In this document: positions 34,399 through 43,900 of the stretch, in pieces
Numbering within the stretch: position 1 is the first letter of the stretch
How the letters are laid out: every line of letters starts with the position of its first letter
NCBI RefSeq assembly: GCF_901875575.1
Contig: NZ_CABFMF010000080.1
Location: forward strand, 1 to 63,190
Direction of reading: 5' to 3'
Length of the DNA stretch: 63,190 bases
From: an uncultured Streptococcus sp.
GTDB lineage: Bacteria; Bacillota; Bacilli; Lactobacillales; Streptococcaceae
Made by a program: the position numbers and the translations under genes
Notes under the pieces: model-generated
Databases searched by the model: none
Told to the model about the DNA's origin: nothing
Seen by the model: the letters and a program-made list of their open reading frames with translations, nothing else

Positions 34399-37300
34399 AT
34401 GGAAAAGTATTTTGGTGAAAAACAAGAGCGTTTTTCATTTAGAAAATTATCAGTAGGACTTGTATCTGCAACGATTTCAAGTTTATTTTTTATGTCTGTA
34501 TTAGGTAGTTCATCTGTAGAGGCTCAAGAGACTAAAGGTGTTCACTATAAATATGTGACAGAGTCAGAGCTATCATCAGATGAAAAGAAGCAGCTTGTCT
34601 ATGATATTCCGACATACGTGGAGAATGATGATGAGACTTATTATCTTGTTTATAAATTGAATTACCAAAATCAACTGGGAGAATTACCAAATACTGGAAG
34701 CAAGAATGATATGCAAACCCTAGTTGCTGGTGCTAGCTTAGCTGCTCTGGGAATTTTAATTTTTGCCGTTTCTAAGAAAAAAGTTAAGAATAAAACAGTA
34801 TTACATTTAGTATTGGTTGCAGGAATAGGAAATGGTGTCTTAGTTTCAGCTCATGCTTTAGAAAATAATCTCTTACTGAATTACAATACTGACTATGAAT
34901 TAACTTCAGGAGAGAAATTACCTCTTCCTAAAGAGATTTCAGGTTACACTTATATTGGATATATCAAAGAGGGAAAAATAACTTCTGAATCTAAAGTAAG
35001 CAATCAAGAGAAATCAGTAGCTACTCCCAAAAATCAACAAAAGGTAGGTTATAATGTTACACCAAATTTTGTAGAAAATCCATCAACAGTACAAGCTATT
35101 CAGGAACAAACACCTGTTTCTTCAACTAAGCCGACAGAAGTTCAAGTAGTTGAAAAACCTCTTTCTACAGAATTAACGAATCCAAGAAAAGAAGAGAAAC
35201 AATCTTCAGATTCTCAAGCACAATTAGCCGAACACAAGAATCTAGAGACGAAGAAAGACGAGAAGGTTTCTCCAAAAGAAAAGACTGGGGTAAATACACT
35301 AAATCCACAAGATGAAGTTCTATCAGGCCAGTTGAACAAACCTGAACTCCTATATCGCGAGGAAACTATAGAAACAAAAATAGATTTTCAAGAAGAAATT
35401 CAAGAAAATCCTAATTTAGCTGAAGGAACTGTAAGCGTAAAACAAGAAGGTAAGTTAGGTAAGAAAGTTGAAGTCGTCAGAATATTCTCTGTAAACAAGG
35501 AAGAAGTTTCTAGAGAAATCGTTTCAACTTCAACGACTGCGCCTGTTTTAAGAATAGTCGAAAAAGGTACTAAAAAAGCTCAAGTAATGAAGGAACAACC
35601 TGAGACTAGTGCAGAACATGGGGAAGTACAGGCTGGAGCTATTGTTAAACCAGAACAGTCTGCCCCACTATCAGAATACACAGGGGTACAAGCCGGAGCA
35701 TTAGTAGAAGCAGCAAAAATGGAGAAACCTGAATATACTGGAGTACAGGCTGGAGCCTTAGCAGAACCAGAGAAAGTGGAAGCCCCAAGAGAATATACAG
35801 GAGTTCAGGCTGGAGCCATAGTAGAACCAGAAACAGTTGAACCTGAATATGTGGGTGTCCAATCGGGGGCTATAGTGGAACCAGAGCAGGTAGTTCCACT
35901 GCCAGAATATACAGGAGTGCAAGCTGGAGCAATCGAAGAACCAGAAAAAGTAGAAGCCCCAAGAGAATATACAGGAGTACAAGCTGGAGCACTAGTAGAA
36001 CCAGAGAAAGTAGAATCGCCAGGAGAATATACAGGAGTACAAGCTGGAGCACTAGTAGAACCAGAGAAAGTAGAAGCCCCAAGAGAATATACAGGAGTGC
36101 AAGCTGGAGCAATCGAAGAACCAGAAAAAGTAGAAGCCCCAAGAGAATATACAGGGGTACAAGCTGGAGCAATAGAAGAACCAGAGAAAGTGGAAGCTCC
36201 GAGAGAATATACAGGAGTGCAAGCCGGAGCGATAGTAGAGCCTGAGAAAGTAGAACCAACTAGAGAGTATTCTGGAAGTATTGAACAGCCAAGTACAGAA
36301 GAGCCTAAGCCAAATAATGAAAATACTAATACACCAGAAGAAATGAGTATTCAGAAAAAATCTAGTGCATTAATTAATATGACCTTCATTACAGATTCGT
36401 CAAGGGGAACTGGAGTGGGATCAGCGACTTTTATTGCACCAAATGTACTTTTAACAGTCGCTCATAATTTCATTCATAATTCTACTGATAATACTACGGG
36501 TGAATTTAGAGGTGATAAATCTAAAAACGAATATGAGTGGGTGACTCCTGACGGACAAAAAGGAACATTTACCGCTAATGATATTCATTTTTATAATCAA
36601 AAAGATTATCCAAAAGGATTTATCTATGATTTAGCAGTGATTAAATTACCACAATCTTTAGAAAGAAAACATGTAAATCTAGTAGAAAATTATTCGAAAG
36701 TAAATGTTTATGACAAACTTAATGTTCATGGATATCCAGGTGGGAAATATACGCACTTAAAAGATACTACGGTAGAAATGGAACAAAAATATGCGAATAA
36801 TACCTACGGTGTCCAATATCAAGGCGGAAATCCTGGTATGAGTGGTGGAGGAATATTTAATGCTAATGGTGAAGTCATTGGTGTACACCAAAATGGAGCA
36901 CAAAATCGCTCAGGTGGATTGATTTTATCTCCTACACAATTAGCTTGGATTAAGAGTATTATCGCAGGGAATGAAATTACTCCGACATATGATGCACTAG
37001 AACGTCATAAAGATGAGAAAAAAGATGATGTTAAAGAAGAAGATGTTAATAAGAAATTAGAACTTAGAAATATATCTTCTGTTGAACTATATTCTAAAGA
37101 AGGTGATAAGTATCGTCATGTAACTTCACTTGATTCTGTGCCAAATGACCCACAAAATTACTTCATGAAAGTAAAATCAGAGAACTTTAAAGACGTGATG
37201 CTTCCAGTTAAAAACATTACTAATGATAATAAAGATAATAGAGCTGTTTATAAAATAGTAGCAAGTGCAAATAATCTGATACAGCATGAAAATAATAATG

Positions 37301-40300
37301 TACTAGAAAATTATACATACTATTTACCAAAAACTCAGCAAAGTGAAACTGAAGTATATACATCATTTAAAAATTTAGTCGATGCAATGAATAGCGATCC
37401 TAATGGTACATTCCGTTTAGGGGCAACTATGGATGCTCGTGAAGTTGAACTTTCGGATAATCAAGAAAGTTATGTGAAAAAGGAATTCCATGGAAAGTTA
37501 GTAGGAACAAATAATGAGAAATATTATGCTATTTATAATTTGAAAAAACCATTGTTTGGGAGATTAAATGGTGCTACAGTACAAAATCTTTCACTAAAAG
37601 ATGCTAATATTTCAGCAAAAGAAGATGCTGCAACAGTAGCGAAAGAAGCGAGAAATGGAACTGTAATTAGTAATGTTCATGCTGATGGAGCAATTGCTGG
37701 TGAACATGGAATAGGAGGTTTAGTATCACAAGTAGAGAATTCTAGAATTTCAAATAGTAGCTTTACAGGAAGAATTACTAATACTTATGAAACAAATTCA
37801 GCTTATCAAATTGGAGGTTTAGTTGGTAAACTTTCTGGTTCAAGGGGATTAATAGAGAAGTCGATCGCATCAATTGATTTATCATCAAACGCAACTAAAG
37901 GGGATCAATCTATTGGCGGAATAGTTGGTGCAGCAGAAGATAGTGCGTTAATTAGTAATAGCTACGCTGAAGGAAATCTTAATAATGTTCAACGTTTTGC
38001 AAATGTAGGTGGAGTAGTTGGTAATCTTTGGGATCCAGTCGGAGGATTAGAAAAATCTGGTCGACTTTCTAATGTACTAAGCGACGTTAATGTTACGAAC
38101 GGTAATGCAATAACTGGAAAAGATTTCACTAACATGCAAGCAAGTCATGTATATAGTAATAAAAATAATAAGGTTGTGAACGTAGTAGCAGAAGATGATG
38201 AAATCTTAACTAAGGATTCTACTGTTCAAAGAGGAGAAGTATTAGAAGATGCACAGATTAAAGAGAAAAAATCTGCTTTTGTTACTAAAAATACTATTAA
38301 AACAGAAGACTTTAATTTCTCTTCTAGATATGTAACTGACTATAGAAATCTTGAAAATGCCGTTTCATCTAAAGAAAAAGTATATAAAAATATAGAAAAA
38401 CTATTACCATTTTATAATAGAGAAACAATAGTTAAGTACGGAAATTTAGTAGAGTCAAGTAGTAATCTTTATAATAAGGAATTATTATCAGTAGTTCCTA
38501 TGAAAGATAAAGAAGTAATTAGTGATATTAACAAAAATAAAGAAAGTATAAATAAACTATTACTATATTACGCGGATAATACAACAGAGATTAAAAATCT
38601 AGAATATCAAAGTGATTTTTCAAGTGTAGCAGAGTATAGAATAGGCAATACAAATTTAATTTATACACCGAATACATTACTTCGCAATTATGATAATATT
38701 TTGGAAAAAGTATTACCAGCATTAAATAATGTAGAATATAAATCAGAGGCAATAAGAAAAGTATTAGATGTTTCTAATGATGTTAGCTTAACGGAGTTAT
38801 ATTTAGAAGAACAGTTCAATACTACAAAAACTAATTTGAAAGATAGTTTGACAAAACTTCTTACTGCAGATGCTGTAATAGCGGAAAATAACAATAAGGT
38901 AATAGATAATTATGTAATCGAGAAAATTAAAAATAATAAAGAAGCTTTACTTCTAGGATTAACATACTTAGAGCGTTGGTACAATTTCAAATATGGTGAA
39001 ACAAAAGCAAAAGATTTAGTTATGTATCACTTGGATTTCTTCGGTAAATCAAATAGTTCAGCTTTAGATAATGTTATAGAGTTAGGTAAATCTGGATTTA
39101 ATAATTTACTAGCGAAAAATAATGTTATAACTTATAATGTTTTATTAGCAAAAAATTATAAAACTACTAATTTATTTGATGCATTAGAAAAATATAGAAA
39201 AGCTTTTGTACCAGATAAAACAAATAACGAGTGGTTTAAAGAACAAACTAAAGCCTATATTGTAGAAGAAAAATCTACGATTAAAGAGGTAAGTGATAAA
39301 CAATCAAAAGCAGGCACTCCGCAATCTATAGGGATTTATGATAGATTAACTAGCCCATCATGGAAATATCCAAGTATGGTCTTGCCGCTATTAACATTAC
39401 CTGAAAAATCGGTGTTTATTATAGCCAACATTTCAACAATAGGTTTCGGTGCTTATGATAGATATAGAAGTAAAGAACATCCAGCAGGAACTAATTTAAA
39501 TGACTATGTTGAGACAAAAGCAAAAGAAGCGGCTGTTAGATTTAGAGATCACTATGATTACTGGTATAAAATACTAGATGATAAAAATAAAGAAAAATTA
39601 TATAGAAGTGTTCTAGTCTATGATGCATTTAGATTTGGTACAGATGAAAAAGAAGATAAAGATACATACCAAGCTACTTTTGAAACTGATCATCCAGCAA
39701 TAAAACATTTCTTTGGTCCAGCAGGAAATAATGTTGTTCATAATGCTAATGGAGCATACGCTACGGGGGATGCATTCTACTATATGGCATATCGTATGCT
39801 TGATAAAGATGGTGCGGTAACTTATACACACGAAATGACGCATAACTCTGATAGAGAAATTTATCTTGGAGGATATGGAAGACGAAATGGACTTGGACCA
39901 GAGTTTTATGCTAAAGGATTGTTGCAAGCTCCTGATCATCCATACGATCCTACTATTACGATTAACTCTATATTGAAGTATGAAGAAGCAGAAAATCCAA
40001 CTAGACTTCAGGTGAAAGATCCTACAGAACGATTTAAAAATGCAGAAGACTTACAAACATATATGCATAATCTGTTTGATGTAATTTATATGCTAGAATA
40101 TCTAGAAGGTAATGCTGTTGTTAACTTAGATATTTCTAAGAAAAATGAGTTGTTGAGAAAAATAGAAAATAAATTTGAAACGGATCCAGACGGAAGTAAA
40201 GTATATGCAACTAATATTGTTCGTTATTTAACAGCTGAAGAGCTTAATAAGTTAAATTCATTTGATAGTCTAATAGAAAATGATGTTATTACAAGAAGAG

Positions 40301-40902
40301 GATACGAAAATGACAATGATAATACCTTTAAACGAAATGGCTATTATACAATTAAACTATTTTCACCAATATATTCAGCTTTAAGTAATAATAAAGGAAC
40401 ACCGGGTGATTTAATGGGACGTCGTATGGCGTTCGAGTTGTTAGCTGCAAAAGGATTTAAAGATGGAATGGTACCATATATTTCTAATCAATTCGCAGAA
40501 GAAGCAAAAGCAAATGGTGACGTTATTACATCATATGGTAAAAAAGTCGGTAATGTAACTGATGATTTAGTGCTTAAGAAAGTATTTAATAATCGTTACT
40601 CATCTTGGGTTGAATTTAAAAAAGCAATGTATGAAGAACGAAAAGCTAAGTTTAATAATCTAATAAGTATTAGCTTTTATAATCCAAATGTAAGTTTCTC
40701 AAGAAATAGCAAGGTGACAATAACTAATATTGATATGCTTCGTAAAATGATAACTGATGCTGTTAATGCTGATGCAGAGGATGATTTAGCGAAAATGTAT
40801 CTTGAACATAATAGAGTTCATAAACTTAAACAAGCAATCTTTAAAGCTTATCTCGATCAAACGAATGATTTTAGAAGTTCAATTTTTGAGAATAAAAAAT
40901 AG
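34399..40902 (+). CDS. iga: IgA1-protease-type M26 zinc metalloprotease with a trypsin-like domain
   Basis: The protein has 2167 residues. Domains: an (Y/F)SIRK-type signal RFSFRKLSVGL, residues 11-45; N-terminal sortase motif LPNTG at 96-100, then membrane helix and KKK, an unusual N-terminal anchor typical of streptococcal Zmp proteins; G5-like domain about 320-395; eleven copies of a ~20-residue repeat EYTGVQAGALVEPEKVEAPR at about 410-625; trypsin-like domain about 654-860 with H689 (TVAHN), D744 (IYDLAVIKL) and S815 (GMSGGG); M26 region with zinc site H1811-E-M-T-H1815 and E1835. It should cut human IgA1 hinge at the cell surface. The repeat wording, HEMTH site and gene order after rexA match pneumococcal iga as I recall it. 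Confidence 0.9.
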   Translation: MEKYFGEKQERFSFRKLSVGLVSATISSLFFMSVLGSSSVEAQETKGVHYKYVTESELSSDEKKQLVYDIPTYVENDDETYYLVYKLNYQNQLGELPNTGSKNDMQTLVAGASLAALGILIFAVSKKKVKNKTVLHLVLVAGIGNGVLVSAHALENNLLLNYNTDYELTSGEKLPLPKEISGYTYIGYIKEGKITSESKVSNQEKSVATPKNQQKVGYNVTPNFVENPSTVQAIQEQTPVSSTKPTEVQVVEKPLSTELTNPRKEEKQSSDSQAQLAEHKNLETKKDEKVSPKEKTGVNTLNPQDEVLSGQLNKPELLYREETIETKIDFQEEIQENPNLAEGTVSVKQEGKLGKKVEVVRIFSVNKEEVSREIVSTSTTAPVLRIVEKGTKKAQVMKEQPETSAEHGEVQAGAIVKPEQSAPLSEYTGVQAGALVEAAKMEKPEYTGVQAGALAEPEKVEAPREYTGVQAGAIVEPETVEPEYVGVQSGAIVEPEQVVPLPEYTGVQAGAIEEPEKVEAPREYTGVQAGALVEPEKVESPGEYTGVQAGALVEPEKVEAPREYTGVQAGAIEEPEKVEAPREYTGVQAGAIEEPEKVEAPREYTGVQAGAIVEPEKVEPTREYSGSIEQPSTEEPKPNNENTNTPEEMSIQKKSSALINMTFITDSSRGTGVGSATFIAPNVLLTVAHNFIHNSTDNTTGEFRGDKSKNEYEWVTPDGQKGTFTANDIHFYNQKDYPKGFIYDLAVIKLPQSLERKHVNLVENYSKVNVYDKLNVHGYPGGKYTHLKDTTVEMEQKYANNTYGVQYQGGNPGMSGGGIFNANGEVIGVHQNGAQNRSGGLILSPTQLAWIKSIIAGNEITPTYDALERHKDEKKDDVKEEDVNKKLELRNISSVELYSKEGDKYRHVTSLDSVPNDPQNYFMKVKSENFKDVMLPVKNITNDNKDNRAVYKIVASANNLIQHENNNVLENYTYYLPKTQQSETEVYTSFKNLVDAMNSDPNGTFRLGATMDAREVELSDNQESYVKKEFHGKLVGTNNEKYYAIYNLKKPLFGRLNGATVQNLSLKDANISAKEDAATVAKEARNGTVISNVHADGAIAGEHGIGGLVSQVENSRISNSSFTGRITNTYETNSAYQIGGLVGKLSGSRGLIEKSIASIDLSSNATKGDQSIGGIVGAAEDSALISNSYAEGNLNNVQRFANVGGVVGNLWDPVGGLEKSGRLSNVLSDVNVTNGNAITGKDFTNMQASHVYSNKNNKVVNVVAEDDEILTKDSTVQRGEVLEDAQIKEKKSAFVTKNTIKTEDFNFSSRYVTDYRNLENAVSSKEKVYKNIEKLLPFYNRETIVKYGNLVESSSNLYNKELLSVVPMKDKEVISDINKNKESINKLLLYYADNTTEIKNLEYQSDFSSVAEYRIGNTNLIYTPNTLLRNYDNILEKVLPALNNVEYKSEAIRKVLDVSNDVSLTELYLEEQFNTTKTNLKDSLTKLLTADAVIAENNNKVIDNYVIEKIKNNKEALLLGLTYLERWYNFKYGETKAKDLVMYHLDFFGKSNSSALDNVIELGKSGFNNLLAKNNVITYNVLLAKNYKTTNLFDALEKYRKAFVPDKTNNEWFKEQTKAYIVEEKSTIKEVSDKQSKAGTPQSIGIYDRLTSPSWKYPSMVLPLLTLPEKSVFIIANISTIGFGAYDRYRSKEHPAGTNLNDYVETKAKEAAVRFRDHYDYWYKILDDKNKEKLYRSVLVYDAFRFGTDEKEDKDTYQATFETDHPAIKHFFGPAGNNVVHNANGAYATGDAFYYMAYRMLDKDGAVTYTHEMTHNSDREIYLGGYGRRNGLGPEFYAKGLLQAPDHPYDPTITINSILKYEEAENPTRLQVKDPTERFKNAEDLQTYMHNLFDVIYMLEYLEGNAVVNLDISKKNELLRKIENKFETDPDGSKVYATNIVRYLTAEELNKLNSFDSLIENDVITRRGYENDNDNTFKRNGYYTIKLFSPIYSALSNNKGTPGDLMGRRMAFELLAAKGFKDGMVPYISNQFAEEAKANGDVITSYGKKVGNVTDDLVLKKVFNNRYSSWVEFKKAMYEERKAKFNNLISISFYNPNVSFSRNSKVTITNIDMLRKMITDAVNADAEDDLAKMYLEHNRVHKLKQAIFKAYLDQTNDFRSSIFENKK

Positions 40903-40945
40903 TGTTTGCTATTAGGAAATAAAAAGTAAAGGTAGAGAATTATAA

Positions 40946-43900
40946 TTGTCATTATTAAAAAAAGATAAATTTTCCATTCGGAAAATAAAAGGTATTGTTG
41001 GCTCAGTATTCTTGGGAAGTCTTTTATTTGCACCGTCAATTGTTGGTGCATCTACATATCACTACTTGGATTATAGTAATTTAACACAAACTGAACGTGA
41101 TCAACTCAAACAAGGTAGACCTGACGAATCAAAAGAATCATATGCTTTGGTTTATGAGAAAGACGCACTACCAAATACTGGTCAATCACAATCTATTATG
41201 ACTGTATTTGGTTTATTGACCATCGGTAGTCTTGTTGTAGTTATTACAAAAGATAAGAGAAATAAAAAAATAGCTACATTTTTGATTGTAGGGGCGACAG
41301 GTTTAGTTACACTATCAACTGCTTCAGCACTTAATTTGAATGCTACCATCCATGAGTCTGGACGTGATGGTGTGTTGCAAATTTCTGGTTACAGATATGT
41401 TGGTTACTTGGAGCTTGATGATAGAAGTGTTTCGTCGGTTTCTCCGGCATCAACTGTTTCGCCAGTTGAGCAACCCAAAGTTGTGACAGACAAAGGAGAA
41501 CCTGAGGTTCAAGCAGCGTTACCAGAAGCTATTGTAACTGAAAAAGGAGAAGCCTTAGTTCAGCCTGAATTGCCAGTAGCCGTAGTCTCAGAAAAAGGGG
41601 AACCAGCAGTTCAGCCAGTATTACCAGAAGCCGTAGTCTCAGAGAAGGTGGAACCAGCAGTTCAGCCTGAATTACCAGAAGCCGTAGTCTCAGAGAAGGT
41701 GGAACCAGCAGTTCATGAAAAATCAGAATATACGAATCCTTTAAGTACAGTCCCAGACGAAGCTCCTAAAGTAGAGAAAACTGAGTACACAGCTCCTGTA
41801 GGTACAGTTCCAGATGAAGCGCCTAAAACTGAGAAACCAGAATATACTGAACCTGCAGGTGCAACAGGAGTGGATGAAAATGGAAACTTGATTGAACCAC
41901 CTGTTAGCGAAAAACCAGCATACACGGAACCAGTAGGTACAACAGGAGTAGATGAAAATGGAAACTTGATTGAGCCACCTGTTAGCGACATTCCAGAGTA
42001 TACTGAACCAATATCTACAGTTTCAGAAGTTGCATCAGAAAGAGAAGAGTTGCCTTCTTTACATACCGATATCCGGACCGAGACTATTTCTAAAACGACT
42101 ATAGAAGAATCTGAACCTACCAAATTTATAGGCGATGATTCTGTTAAACAAATTGGTGAGGATGGCGAACGTCAAATTGTTACTAGCTATGAAGAGTTAC
42201 ATGGCAAAAAAATTAGTGAACCAGTTGAAACAGTAACTATTTTGAAAGAAATGAAGCCTGAAATTCTTGTAAAAGGTACAAAAGAAAAGCCTAAAGAAAA
42301 AACGGCTCCTGTTTTGACTTTGGAGCGAACAGATACAAATGTATTAGACCGCTCCGCAAATCTTTCTTATCATTTGGTTAATACAGATGGAGTCAAGATC
42401 AATAAAATTACTGCGACAATTAAAGATGGAAATGAAATTGTCAAAACAGTAGATTTAACTTCAGAGCAATTAGATAAGCATGTAGAAGATTTAAAATTCT
42501 ACAAGGACTATAAGATAGAAACCACTATGACCTATGACCGGGGTAAGGGAGAAGAAACTGCAACATTAGAAGAGAAACCACTTCGCTTGGATTTGAAAAA
42601 AGTTGAAATTAAAAATATCGCATCTACTAATTTAGTGAAGGTAAATGACGATGGTACTGAAACACCTAGTGATTTCATGACTGAAAAACCCTCAGATGAA
42701 GATGTGAAGAAGATGTACTTGAAAATCACTAGTCGTGATAATAAAGTAACACGTTTAGCAGTTGATAAGATTGAGTTGGTGACTGAAAAAGAAAAAGAAC
42801 TTTATAAAATTACAGCAACTGCTCAAGATTTGATTCAACATGTTGACCCATCTAAGACTAGAAATGAATACATTCATTACATTGAAAAACCTCGTCCTAA
42901 AGTTGATAATGTTTACTATAATTTTAAAGATTTAGTAGATGCTATGAATGCTGATAAAAATGGTACATTTAAAATCGGAGCAGATTTGAATGCAGAAAAT
43001 GTACCAACACCTAATAAAGAATATGTAACAGGGACATTTAGAGGTACATTGACCAGTGTAGAAGGAAAACAGTATTCAATTCATAACATGAAACGTCAAT
43101 TATTCGGTGGTATCGAAGGTGGTTCAGTAAAAAATATTAACTTAGCAAATGTTAATATCAATATGCCTTGGATTAATGATATTTCAGCACTTGCTAAGAC
43201 TGTTAAAAATGCGACAGTTGAGAATATCAAGGTTACTGGTAGCATTCTTGGAAACAATAGTATTGCTGGTATTGTTAATAAAATTGATCGTGGTGGTCTG
43301 TTAAGAAATGTGGCATTTATCGGTAAATTACAGGCTGTTGGTGATCGTGATTGGAATTTAGCTGGTATTGCTGGTGAAATTTGGAAAGGTAACTTAGATA
43401 GAGCATATGCTGATGTAACAATCACAGGTAAACGAGCTAGAGCTGCTGGACTTGTTGCGAAATCTGATAATGGTATGGATAATTTCACTGTAGGAAAAGA
43501 GGGCTCTGTTCGTCATTCAGTTGCTAAAGGTAGAATTGACATTGATAATCCAGTTGATGTTGGTGGATTTATCAGTTCTAACTGGGTATTAGGGCAAATT
43601 GAAGATAACGTATCAATGGTGAAAGTGTCTAAAGGCGAAATCTTCTATGGGTCAAGAAATATAGATGACGAAGATGGTTACTTCTCAGGTAATAGACTTG
43701 AAAATGATTTCGTTGTTCGTGATATGAGTACAGGAACTTCTTCCTATCAACGTTCTAAGCGTGTTAAAGAAATTAGTTTAGAAGAGGCTAATAAGAAAAT
43801 TAAAGGGTACAATATAACAGCTAGTGGATTTGAAATTAGTGCTCTTCCTGAAGATACGCTTAACCGTACAACACCAAAATCAGAGGAATACAAATCAACC

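Noticed and set aside
35758..36259. Long minus-strand open frames across the IgA1 protease repeat array
   Set aside because: They are mirror products of the 60-bp repeats, with no start site or ribosome site, and lie fully inside a well-supported gene.
35620..36290. Regular ~60-bp direct repeats considered as a CRISPR array
   Set aside because: The repeats are contiguous, in frame and code for a protein stalk; there are no unique spacers or cas genes.
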